From Candidatus Heimdallarchaeota archaeon (GTDB taxonomy: Archaea; Asgardarchaeota; Heimdallarchaeia; Heimdallarchaeales; Heimdallarchaeaceae), in NCBI GenBank assembly GCA_030603365.1, contig JAUVXV010000002.1, positions 186,001 to 250,000 of the forward strand: a DNA stretch of 64,000 nt. Reading direction: 5' to 3'. Positions 9,181 through 17,395 of this stretch are shown piece by piece. Position 1 is the stretch's first letter. The number at the start of each line of letters is the position of its first letter. Position numbers and translations under genes: made by a program. The notes under the pieces are model-generated. The model was not told where the DNA came from and made no database searches. It saw only the letters and a program-made list of their open reading frames with translations.

Positions 9181-10263
9181 TTATTTCTTTAACTTCTTCG
9201 AGATTATCCTTGGGAGAAATAATATAACTATGGGAAGAAGTAGAGTTAGTAAAATGATTTGTGGATATTCAGCTACTACAGGTTCTCCAAGAGGATATAA
9301 ATCAACAGCATCAGCTGAACCATCAATAGAATAAGCACCTGTTCCTGACCAATCTGACCAATAGTTACCCTCTTGTGTTGCAGTATCATACCAGGTATTA
9401 TTAATTCCATCATCATACGCTTGGGAAGTACCACCAAGATTATTATCTACAAAGGTATTATGGTGAATAAGATTATTTTCAGAATTGTATCTTAAGTATA
9501 CTCCATAGTCTTCATTTTCTTGTAGAAGATTGTAAGTAATGTAACAGAACTCTGAATCGCTAATATATATACCATGAGTGTTATTATTACAAGTATTGCT
9601 GGTAACAGTAGAACTACCAGAAGAGTAAAGTGCGATGCCCTCATAGTTGTTGTTGCTGCAAGTGTTGTTGGCAACAGTAGAACTCCTAGAATTGCCAATA
9701 AAGATGCCAGAACGACCCCTGTTATTGTTGCATGTGTTGTCAGTAACAGTAGAATTACTAGAATAGACAAGTTTGATGCCATCACTGTTGTTGTTGCATG
9801 TGTTGTTAGTAAAAGTAGAATTAGCAGAAGATTTTAAGTAAATGCCGCAATAATCGTTATTGCAGGACGTGCTGTTAGTGACAGTTGCTGTTCCATCAGC
9901 TGCATTATCGATATAAATTCCACAATCTAAAGCATCAACATAACAGTTGCGAATAATGAAATATTTAGTTGTATGTTCTATAGAAATCCCCTTACTCTCT
10001 GTTGTAGAAATATTATATCCTTCAATAATGTAAGGATCAGTTTCTATACCTGTTCCAGGAAAACCATAATCAGTGAAATTATCATCAGAGATTATTTCAA
10101 TGGCTTCATGGGGTGTTAAGGCTAGAAGAGAAGGATTTCTGATTTGGTCGTCTGTGATTGATAATGTAATATTAATTGAACTTTGGTTAATAGTAAAAAC
10201 CAGCAGTATAGAAACAATTATTCCTAAGATTGTTCTTCTCAAGAAGACATTACTTTTTTTCAT
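9181..10263 (-). CDS. Secreted NosD-like right-handed beta-helix protein, membrane anchored
   Basis: 360 residues from the ATG at 10263, preceded by GAGGT eight bases upstream; this start places a Lys/Arg-rich signal peptide first (MKKSNVFLRR, then a hydrophobic stretch). The mature part opens with a conserved module (ALTPHEAIEI, DPYIIEGYNI, KYFIIRNCYVDA) shared with the protein at 35099-36697. About eight beta-helix coils follow, with the repeating pattern NSTxxxNTCxNNxxGIxL. It ends in DDGINNTWYD, GNYWSDW and a C-terminal hydrophobic anchor with a basic tail (IISKKLKK). These folds are carbohydrate-binding or sugar-hydrolase-like in the periplasmic space (NosD/CASH family). Substrate unknown. 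It sits between the two AOR genes, probably without a functional link. Confidence 0.85.
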   Translation of the reverse strand: MKKSNVFLRRTILGIIVSILLVFTINQSSINITLSITDDQIRNPSLLALTPHEAIEIISDDNFTDYGFPGTGIETDPYIIEGYNISTTESKGISIEHTTKYFIIRNCYVDALDCGIYIDNAADGTATVTNSTSCNNDYCGIYLKSSANSTFTNNTCNNNSDGIKLVYSSNSTVTDNTCNNNRGRSGIFIGNSRSSTVANNTCSNNNYEGIALYSSGSSTVTSNTCNNNTHGIYISDSEFCYITYNLLQENEDYGVYLRYNSENNLIHHNTFVDNNLGGTSQAYDDGINNTWYDTATQEGNYWSDWSGTGAYSIDGSADAVDLYPLGEPVVAEYPQIILLTLLLPIVILFLPRIISKKLKK

Positions 10264-10457
10264 TTTTTTACCTCGATCAATGTAACTATAATGATTGGCT
10301 TTTAATTGTAATAAACTTTGTCTAATCTTAGAGAAAAATAACAATTTTGTCGTAAAACTAAACCATTTCTAGAAAGCCTTATTTACTATAAAATGTATAC
10401 ATTATAATTTCAAATAGTTGAACTAAACTATTTGAGGTTTGAAAAGAGTTGATAAAA

Positions 10458-12482
10458 ATGAACAAGAAAAAAAGAATAATAGTTATAAGTTTAAGCCTTC
10501 TTCTTATCGGTTTTCTACTAAGTATGGATTCTTTTAGCAGAGTTTATTCCTTGAATTCTCAAACAAATAATAATTTCCAAAACATTCTGAATTCATATGA
10601 TAAATCTTCATGGGTATGGAGTCAAGTAGATGTTATTTCGACGGATAGTACAAGCAATTCCCAGAATCCATCTTCTTTTGTAGATTCTTATGGGAATGTG
10701 CATGTAGCTTGGTGGGATTTTACTGATTATGCTGGGGCTGGACCAGATGCAGATGTTTTTTACAAAAAATGGGATTTTTCTTCTTCTTCCTGGACAGCAA
10801 CAGAAGTCGTCTCAACAGAAAGTACAAGTGATTCGCCCTATCCATCTCTTGCTGTTGATTCAACAGGAAATGTGCACATCGCTTGGGTAGATTTGACTAA
10901 TTATGCTGGTTGTGGAACTGATTTTGATATTTTCTATAAACACCGGAATGTAACAACTTCTCTTTGGACACCCACTGAAGTCATTTCTGTTGAAGGATCT
11001 AGTGGTGTAGGTCCTACCGCTCTTACTGTAGATCCTAAAGGTAATCCACACATTGTCTGGATTGAATCCTATGATTATCTAGGCTGTGGTACAGATGTTG
11101 ATGTTTTCTATAGAAGGTGGGATGACATTTCACAAACCTGGACAACTACTGAGGTTGTTTCCACTGAGAGTACTGATAGATCTATGGATCCTTCTATTGC
11201 TGCTGATTCCAAAGGGAATATTCATGTTGCTTGGCACGATTATACTGATTATGATGGTGCAGGAACAGATTATGACATTTTCTACAAATTATGGAATGTT
11301 ACTGCTGCTTCTTGGACAACTACTGAGGTTGTGTCTACTGAAAGTACAAGTAGTTCTAAGTATCAAAAACTTAAAGTTGATTCTATTGATAATGTGCATA
11401 TAGCGTGGGAAGATAGTACAGATTATGTGGGGAGTGGAACAGATACAGACATTTTCTATAAAAGCAAAGATGCTTCTTCAATGATATGGACAACTACTGA
11501 GGTTGTGTCTACTGAAAGTACAGGAAGTTCCAGAACCCCTTCCCTTTCTTGTGATTCAGGAAGTAATGCGTATATAACGTGGTATGATAGTACCAACTAT
11601 ACTAACTGTGGTACAGATTGGGACGTTTTCTACAAATACTGGGATTCTTATTCAATATCATGGACTGCAACAGAGGTCATTTCTTCTGAGAGCACAGGTT
11701 CTTCTGCGTACCCCTCTATTGTTGTCGATACAGCTGATAATGTCCACATTCTTTGGCATGATACTACTGATTATAATGGTTCTGGAACAGATTATGATGT
11801 TTTTTATCGAGTATTTTCTGGACCTCCTGTAAATCCTATTTTAGCATTTATCGTTCCTAATCCTAGCAAATCTGGTAATATAATCTTAGACTGGAATGAT
11901 GTTATAGGTGGAACAATATATCATGTTTATCGATCTTCTTCCTATATATGGTCTGTAGATGAATTGACACCTATAGCTTCAATTTCTCAAAGTTATTATA
12001 CAGATGTAATCAGTTCAGAAGGATTTTATTATTACTCTATAGTAGCAGAAAGTATAACTGGAGAAAAATCTTTTTCTAATTGCGAATATGTTGAAGTAAA
12101 ATTCTCAGAGCTGAAACCACCAATTTTAGCACCTATAATACCAAATCCTACAGAGAACAATGTTATAGCCCTAGATTGGGATGACGTGGAAGGAGCTATT
12201 CAATACTGTGTATTTCGTTCTACTTCCTTTATTTGGACAATAGAGGAGCTAACACCAATAGCATGTATTTCATCAAGTGATTATATAGACACATTACCGG
12301 ATCAGGGTTTCTACTACTACGTTGTTACTGCAAGCGATAGCATTTCTAATAGTACTTCTAATTGTCATTATGTTGAATACGAAGTCCCTCATATTCAAGA
12401 ATTTACAATTATTATTGGAGCAGTATTTGGTGTCATTGTAATTCTAGTAGGAATCAATAAACTGAAAAGAAAGAAACAATAA
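10458..12482 (+). CDS. Secreted seven-repeat beta-propeller protein with C-terminal anchor
   Basis: 674 residues from the ATG at 10458; an in-frame TTG at 10449 is less likely. After a signal peptide there are seven tandem repeats of 57-58 residues. Each has the form EVVSTESTxSS..PS..DS.GN.HIAW.D.TDY.G.GTD.D.FYK.W. Seven such units fit one seven-bladed propeller. The invariant GTDxD turn in each blade could bind a divalent cation. Two similar domains of about 90 residues follow (PILAFIVPNPSKSGN and PPILAPIIPNPTENN), each with LDWDDVEG..YxVYRS, a fibronectin-III-like plan. A transmembrane helix and KLKRKKQ tail end the protein. It is a surface protein, probably for adhesion or substrate binding; function not deducible. 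Confidence 0.85.
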   Translation: MNKKKRIIVISLSLLLIGFLLSMDSFSRVYSLNSQTNNNFQNILNSYDKSSWVWSQVDVISTDSTSNSQNPSSFVDSYGNVHVAWWDFTDYAGAGPDADVFYKKWDFSSSSWTATEVVSTESTSDSPYPSLAVDSTGNVHIAWVDLTNYAGCGTDFDIFYKHRNVTTSLWTPTEVISVEGSSGVGPTALTVDPKGNPHIVWIESYDYLGCGTDVDVFYRRWDDISQTWTTTEVVSTESTDRSMDPSIAADSKGNIHVAWHDYTDYDGAGTDYDIFYKLWNVTAASWTTTEVVSTESTSSSKYQKLKVDSIDNVHIAWEDSTDYVGSGTDTDIFYKSKDASSMIWTTTEVVSTESTGSSRTPSLSCDSGSNAYITWYDSTNYTNCGTDWDVFYKYWDSYSISWTATEVISSESTGSSAYPSIVVDTADNVHILWHDTTDYNGSGTDYDVFYRVFSGPPVNPILAFIVPNPSKSGNIILDWNDVIGGTIYHVYRSSSYIWSVDELTPIASISQSYYTDVISSEGFYYYSIVAESITGEKSFSNCEYVEVKFSELKPPILAPIIPNPTENNVIALDWDDVEGAIQYCVFRSTSFIWTIEELTPIACISSSDYIDTLPDQGFYYYVVTASDSISNSTSNCHYVEYEVPHIQEFTIIIGAVFGVIVILVGINKLKRKKQ

Positions 12483-12769
12483 GATGAAGCTAAATTTCTT
12501 ATCTTTCCTTTCCTTTTTCTTTTTTACATTCTTCAGTGTTTTAGATTTAGAAAAGTTTAGAATTTTAAACTCCTTATCAATGAACAATAGATAGGTGTCT
12601 ACTAAATATAGAATTTTATCAATTGGGACGTTGATTGTGTTTTTTTCTTTTTTCAGCAAATTATTTCCCAATTGATAGTAATCTTTTTTGTTAAAGAGGA
12701 ATGTTTTGATGCAAATTGTGCTTATTTGTCAATAAAATTAATCTTTGTGAGAAAAAGGAAATACATGAA
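12483..12769. other. Intergenic region between convergent propeller and AOR genes
   Basis: Very A/T-rich. It opens with pyrimidine-rich runs just after the propeller stop (12498-12530), which can serve as an archaeal T-rich terminator. I see no convincing gene; a 75-codon minus-strand frame here has no family pattern and overlaps the propeller gene. Confidence 0.5.
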
Positions 12770-12801
12770 AATCTAGCTTAAATTGCTAGATTCCTTTTTT
12801 T
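12770..12801. terminator. Bidirectional hairpin terminator at the end of AOR copy 2
   Basis: AATCTAGC (12770-12777) and GCTAGATT (12785-12792) form an eight-base-pair perfect stem around a seven-base loop. Seven Ts follow on the plus strand (12795-12801), and TTTT follows on the minus strand. It lies 12 bases past the AOR stop codon and between two convergent genes. Confidence 0.6.
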
Positions 12802-12803
12802 CA

Positions 12804-14621
12804 TTAGTTTATATCTAATTTATCAATTTCTTGTTCAGTGGGAACTCCGTATTCATCTAGTCCTCGTTTTTCATATAACAATTGAAGTGATTTTTCAAAA
12901 TCCTCTTCGCTGACAAAAGCTTTACTTCCTTCCGCTCTACCTGAAGGTAAAGGTTCATTCATGAATCTATTGGGAAGAACATCATAATCAATTGGTTTGT
13001 AATTATCGAACTGGTTGATATTGAAAAGACGTTTAGTTATCCAGATTCTTTGGGCTATTTCCATCATCTCTTCTTTAGATACATCTCTGTCCCATAAGGC
13101 AGATAGTATTTTCTGTCTATCTTCAAATGAGAATCCTCCATCAATTACATAGGAGAAGGTACAAACTACTAGACAATCTATTAGAGATTTGTAATCCTGT
13201 TGTTCAATCAGGGAATCAATTACATCTAATGCGCTCTTATCTGGTACTTCAGCTGTCGCTGGCCATCCTCTCAAATGTGAAGCTCCAACAGCAGCTGTAG
13301 CATAACTCAGTCCAAGACCAAGTTTTCCTCTGGGATCCCAAGCAGCAAAAGGAAGTCCTTTGACATGTATGGCTAAGTTCTCTATTCCCCATTCTTCTGC
13401 AGCTTGAGCTACACCCTTAGCTAATACATTTCCGAATCCTTTTCTATATGCAATCATTTCAATGATTTCTAATAATTTCTCTCCGTTTCCGAATTTCACT
13501 CCTTCAAACTCTGGTCCTTTGAGTAAACCTTTCTCAACTGCTTCCATAGTCATTGCTATTGCACTTCCTGTTGATATTGTATCAAGTCCTAGTTGGTTGC
13601 AGAGATAGTTAGCATGAGAAATAATATCGTTATCACTAATTCCTACATTTCCTCCAAACATAGCAAGAGTTTCGTATTCAGGTCGAGCTATTTCTATCTT
13701 GTCTTCAGGAACCCAGTCAAAGTCTTTTGCATCCAAAGTAGATGAGCATCCTATTGGACAACCGTAACATGGTCTCTTAATTGCTGTATAAGCTTCTGCC
13801 ATATCAGGACCACCTATTTTTTTGTAATCTTCATATTCTCCTGATTGCCAATTACGTGTTGGATATTGGCTCATCTCATTAGCGAAACTAACAGCACTGC
13901 TAGTTCCGTAGGTAAACATTTCTGAACCAGAATCTTTTGCTTTCTTAGCTCTTGCCATTATATCTTTTCGAATCTCATCTATTTTCTCTTGATTTCCATT
14001 AGCAGGTTTTTCTGAACCTTTTACTGCTAAAGCTTTGAGATTCTTTGATCCAAAGACAGCTCCTAATCCTCCCCTGCCGGGATTGCGGTGACTATCAGCT
14101 GTTGGGCAAGATATAGCAACAAGATTTTCTCCAGCTGGACCAATACAAATAACCCTCATTCTGGGTTCGTTTTCATCTTCTTTTATCTTATCTTCAGTTT
14201 CATAAGAGAGTTTACCCCAAAGATGTTTTGCGTCCTTGATTTCAATGGCATCGTCTTTGATTGATACATAAACTGGATTAGATGATTTACCTTCCAGAAT
14301 AATAAGGTCATATCCTGCAAATCTGATTTCGGGTCCCAAAAATCCTCCTACATGACTATCTAGAAAATGGTTTGTGAGAGGACTCTTAGTACCTACTGCA
14401 TAACGTCCAGTGATTGGTATGCGTGTACCTGATGCTGGACCTGGTGCGATTATGATCTTATTTTCAGGTGATAAGGGATCAATTTTTTTCTGAAGTTCTT
14501 TGTATAGATAATATGAAATAAATCCAGTTCCACCTATATATTTCTTGTAAACGTCTTCTGGAATTTCTTCTTTTTTCATTGTTCTGTTTGAAAGATTTAT
14601 CCTTAGAAGTTTATTTCTCAT
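12804..14621 (-). CDS. aor: Tungsten aldehyde:ferredoxin oxidoreductase (AOR family), copy 2
   Basis: 605 residues and collinear with copy 1 at 7222-9039. The cluster cysteines CYGCPIGC fall at the same positions (C285, C288, C292) and the probable fourth ligand is in DCLVVCTF. Conserved stretches include KLLRINLSN, YIGGTGF, GPAGENL, NPGRGGLGAVFGSKNLKAL and CNQLGLDTISTGSAIAMTM. The two copies differ mainly in the surface region after the cluster motif and near the C-terminus. They are probably a duplication with divergence in substrate range. The ATG has no Shine-Dalgarno sequence but a TATA box 26 bases upstream. Confidence 0.93.
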   Translation of the reverse strand: MRNKLLRINLSNRTMKKEEIPEDVYKKYIGGTGFISYYLYKELQKKIDPLSPENKIIIAPGPASGTRIPITGRYAVGTKSPLTNHFLDSHVGGFLGPEIRFAGYDLIILEGKSSNPVYVSIKDDAIEIKDAKHLWGKLSYETEDKIKEDENEPRMRVICIGPAGENLVAISCPTADSHRNPGRGGLGAVFGSKNLKALAVKGSEKPANGNQEKIDEIRKDIMARAKKAKDSGSEMFTYGTSSAVSFANEMSQYPTRNWQSGEYEDYKKIGGPDMAEAYTAIKRPCYGCPIGCSSTLDAKDFDWVPEDKIEIARPEYETLAMFGGNVGISDNDIISHANYLCNQLGLDTISTGSAIAMTMEAVEKGLLKGPEFEGVKFGNGEKLLEIIEMIAYRKGFGNVLAKGVAQAAEEWGIENLAIHVKGLPFAAWDPRGKLGLGLSYATAAVGASHLRGWPATAEVPDKSALDVIDSLIEQQDYKSLIDCLVVCTFSYVIDGGFSFEDRQKILSALWDRDVSKEEMMEIAQRIWITKRLFNINQFDNYKPIDYDVLPNRFMNEPLPSGRAEGSKAFVSEEDFEKSLQLLYEKRGLDEYGVPTEQEIDKLDIN

Positions 14622-14643
14622 AGATTTCTTATCTATTACACGC

Positions 14644-14649
14644 TTTTAA
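14644..14649 (-). promoter_or_regulatory. TATA box of AOR copy 2 (leaderless promoter)
   Basis: On the minus strand TACTTAAAAG is centred 26 bases before the ATG at 14621, the same geometry as for AOR copy 1. Confidence 0.5.
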
Positions 14650-14735
14650 GTATTATCAAGAAAAAAAAAGAAGGAGAGTTTTCACTCTCTTTCTATTTGT
14701 CATTTAAACAAGGTGAAATATTAGTTAGGTATTAG

Positions 14736-15095
14736 AACGCACGTTATGAAACTTGGTTAAACTTACCAGAAGGCGCCTAACCGTCGTTTAAGTGGGTCCC
14801 CTCACGTGCGTTGAGGGGAAGTTATGCAGATTTAGGTCTGCGATAGTTGGTGGAGCATCAGCACCGAGCTAGCTAGGCCCCCTGGTTCAAGGTAGATTTA
14901 CTGAGGGACAACCACTTGTGTAGTTGCGAACCAGATACATGCTGAAACGCACACCTTCTAACTTGCTATGTGTACTTTCATATATAAACTCGTAGAAAAA
15001 TCGCTCAGGGTTACTCGCTCCTGCTACTCTTTTTACCCGGGTAGAGAGCGTATGGCAAGATCAGTCAACTTTCCTGCTCTCAGTGGACGACGGTT
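14736..15095. ncRNA. Candidate structured RNA or small mobile element (unidentified)
   Basis: A stretch of about half G+C by hand count in a window of about one third. It has no credible ORF but much self-complementarity. AACCGTCGT (14779-14787) pairs perfectly with ACGACGGTT (15087-15095), closing some 300 bases. CCCCTCA/TGAGGGG (14798-14804 with 14812-14818) is a perfect seven-bp hairpin. Its seven-base loop plus closing pair is complementary to AACGCACGT at 14736-14744, and seven of these bases also to AACGCAC at 14946-14952. GCAGA/TCTGC (14826-14830 with 14837-14841) and CAAC/GTTG (14909-14912 with 14923-14926) are further stems. On the plus strand a TTTAAA at 14703-14708 would place a transcript start near 14732, just before the first pairing element. 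I could not fit it to RNase P, SRP or group II intron consensus. The nine-base terminal pairing could equally be inverted ends of a small transposon. Confidence 0.4.
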
Positions 15096-15385
15096 CCAAG
15101 AAAACCATTTGTCGTACCATCAATATTCCATAGAATACCAAACAGTTTCATTCCTTCAAAATCCTCAAAGCCTTGTAATGTAAACATCCCATAAAGCATT
15201 CCACCTACTTTCTTAGCCATGATAGTTCCAGTGAAATATCCTGATAGATCTCCCCATGTGATGTAAAACCAAGTTTGTCCATTGACTACAAGAACTCCTG
15301 TTGCTAGGTCTATTTTAGCATTGAACAATGATTTTGTCCATCCAGTTATTATATCGTCTCCAATAGTTCCACCTAATAAGTGCAT
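15080..15385 (-). pseudogene. C-terminal fragment of an unidentified protein
   Basis: About 95 residues from LLGGTIGDDIITGW through VGGMLYGMFTLQGFEDFEGM to the stop at 15080 look like genuine beta-rich protein with regular Gly and aromatic residues. The upstream residues (HILHIKDYWS) do not, and are read off the antisense of the neighbouring fragment. No family name comes to mind. The frame begins abruptly where the plus-strand transporter fragment begins, and its last codons run into the right arm of the G+C-rich element. I read it as the 3' remnant of a gene broken by rearrangement. Confidence 0.45.
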
Positions 15386-16157
15386 AGACCAGTAATCTTT
15401 GATATGAAGTATGTGGAACCTGCAATTACTACACATGGATATTCCATAGTTAACGATATTCCGTTTACTGCTAATGTTTCTGACACTTTAGTAAAATCAT
15501 GTGGCCCTTTTGTGCTTGATACTTTTAATGTCGCAGAACAGACAATAAAGCTTATTCCCAATCCTTACTGGAATAATATCACCGCATCAAGCGGAGAAGA
15601 TGCTAAATTAGAAGAATTACAATTACACTATATCCCAGATATAAATGAGGCATTATCAAAACTAGTCAATGATGAAGTTGATATTGTAACAGATGAAGTA
15701 TGGAGACTTAAACCATTCACTCAGAATTTAAACATAACCTATCTAAATAGTTTAGCTGGGATAAGTGGACTAATTCTTAACACGAATATTCTCAATCAAA
15801 TTGAAGTAAATATGCTTCACCCAATAATTGGAACAGGTGAACTAACTCCAGAAGGAACAGCTGAGGCAGCACTTAACATAAGAAAAGCTATTAGTCATGC
15901 AATTCCCCGACAAACTATCATTGATAATGAATTTGATGGTATAGGAACTCCTAGTATTTCTCCAGTTCCTGATTCATGTGCAGGATTTGATTCAAGTCTA
16001 ACTCCTTATATTTATGACATAGATTTAGCAAAATCATATCTTGAACTAGCAGAATATACTAGTGAGAAAGCATCATTTAGTGGTTATATCATTAATTGTA
16101 TTTAGTTTACTAGGATTATCTAGTATAGTATCCCTTATACGAAAAAGGAAGAAATAA
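15380..16157 (+). pseudogene. Decayed oligopeptide ABC transporter substrate-binding protein (SBP_bac_5 family)
   Basis: Residues from about 15395 on match the middle of DppA/OppA-type proteins: GPFVLDTFNVAEQTIKLIPN, NPYWN, ALSKLVNDEVDIVTDE, AALNIRKAISHAIPRQTII and IDLAKSYLELAEY. The signal peptide and N-terminal lobe are missing. After LELAEY the frame runs into an unrelated tail and stops at about 16105. A +1 frame immediately downstream reads VVISLIVFSLLGLSSIVSLI followed by RKRKK and a stop at 16155-16157. That is the C-terminal membrane anchor expected of an archaeal OppA. So a large internal piece is deleted and the ends are out of frame. No permease or ATPase of an Opp operon is present. 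Confidence 0.75.
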
Positions 16158-16242
16158 ACTCTGATTTCCTCTTTTTTTCTCTTCTATTCAAAATTGTATT
16201 TAGACGAAAATTAAAAATAGTTCAAGATTTCTTATTACTTAG

Positions 16243-16539
16243 ATGATTTACGAAACCGTTGCCCCTTGTAAGAAGAAGAAGGGATTTGAAGGTATCCCGG
16301 AAGAGTTTCATGAAGTTCCTTTAGGGGACCTGAAGAATGAGCTCCTTCATAATCTTAAATCTTACAAATTATTGCGTGAAACTAGAGTTATGCTAATCTT
16401 TCTTGATGACGAAAAAGGCAATAAAATTTCCATCTATCCTTCTTGTCGTGTTTTTGTTCATGGAGATATACAAGAAGATGAAGCGAAAGAGATTATCAAC
16501 AAAATCGGTAAATCAATAGAGAAAATTACTGCTTCTTAG
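16243..16539 (+). CDS. Small conserved-looking protein of unknown function
   Basis: 98 residues, soluble. It has a Lys-rich N-terminus (PCKKKKGFEG), then a basic strand-helix section (LLRETRVMLIFLDDEKGNKI) and a C-terminal segment SIYPSCRVFVHGDIQEDEAK plus an amphipathic helix. The pattern of strands holding a lone Cys and Gly, followed by a helix with EEA-like residues, resembles small alpha/beta domains in other archaeal proteins, but I cannot name it. It stands alone, starting with ATG just after the decayed transporter fragment and followed by the membrane hydrolase gene 59 bases later. Confidence 0.6.
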   Translation: MIYETVAPCKKKKGFEGIPEEFHEVPLGDLKNELLHNLKSYKLLRETRVMLIFLDDEKGNKISIYPSCRVFVHGDIQEDEAKEIINKIGKSIEKITAS

Positions 16540-16597
16540 AAACTTTTTTCTTTAAATTGCAAAAATATTAAATATTCAATCTGTTTTAATTACATCT

Positions 16598-17392
16598 GTG
16601 CAAGGCGGAATACACCTCTTATCTGGACTCTTACTAGCTAGTTTAACTAAGAGAAAAGAGTTCAAGTTAGGTGCTGTATTTGGGGCAATTTTACCTGATA
16701 TAGATATTGTAGTTTCTGCAATTGTATATATAATTACTAGAGATAGAGACTTAGCTATAGCAATCCACAGATCTCTAACCCACAGTTTATTATTCATGAT
16801 TTTAGTTCCTTTGATTATCTTATCCATTAGTTTTATTCCGTATGTTAAGAGGAAATACAAGTATGATTTTGTAGGTCTTGCTCTTGGATTATTTGCAGGT
16901 ATAACCATACACATTTTTCTGGATATGCTCTACCTATATGGTGTTTATTTACTATGGCCTTTCAGCAATCAAATGGTTGGCTTTCCGATTGTTCCATTTG
17001 AGAGCTTTAATGAGTTCTTACCAAGAGATATGTTTAAACTAAAACTCTTACAAACTACTGACTTTTACACTGATATTTTCTTTTTTTATGTGCCAATGAT
17101 TTATTTAGCCTACAAAATGGACTTACTTAAAGGAGTTAGACAGCTTTTCATCATTTACACTGTTATCAGTTTTATCACCATAACAGCCTTTTTTGGTTTA
17201 ATGTATAATTATAATATTTCTTATGAAAACCATGTTATTTATCTCTATATTCCAGGAACATTCTTCTTACTTTTTTCAGTAATATCACCTATTTTATTTC
17301 GGAATGTTATTCGGGAATTCAAAATGAATGTCTGGGAGATGTGTATTGTTGTATCCTTGATAGTATTTTCTCAAATACTCTTTTACATTTAA
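16598..17392 (+). CDS. YdjM/DUF457-type membrane-bound putative metal-dependent hydrolase
   Basis: 264 residues starting at GTG (16598), which places MQGGIHLLSG at the N-terminus. The family pattern is clear: an early His (GIHLLSG), LGAVFGAILPDIDI with two acidic residues, and HRSLTHSLLF. These His and Asp residues are the putative metal ligands in the LexA-regulated YdjM family. About six to seven hydrophobic segments span the protein. The family function is not firmly established; lipid hydrolysis has been suggested. The HEAT-repeat gene converges on it with a gap of three bases. Confidence 0.8.
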   Translation: MQGGIHLLSGLLLASLTKRKEFKLGAVFGAILPDIDIVVSAIVYIITRDRDLAIAIHRSLTHSLLFMILVPLIILSISFIPYVKRKYKYDFVGLALGLFAGITIHIFLDMLYLYGVYLLWPFSNQMVGFPIVPFESFNEFLPRDMFKLKLLQTTDFYTDIFFFYVPMIYLAYKMDLLKGVRQLFIIYTVISFITITAFFGLMYNYNISYENHVIYLYIPGTFFLLFSVISPILFRNVIREFKMNVWEMCIVVSLIVFSQILFYI

Positions 17393-17395
17393 CTT

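Noticed and set aside
12444-12671. 75-codon minus-strand frame after the propeller gene
   Set aside because: Lys/Phe-rich, no family pattern, overlaps the coding 3' end and lies in A/T-rich spacer.
14860-14930. tRNA, from a GGTTCAAGG resembling a T-loop
   Set aside because: Flanking bases do not pair as a T-arm and no anticodon or acceptor stem fits.
14736-15095. RNase P RNA, SRP RNA or group II intron
   Set aside because: The closing pair and size fit, and one strand has a GGAAAG segment. But no conserved RNase P core segments (such as ACAGAA), SRP helix 8 loop or intron domain V could be found.
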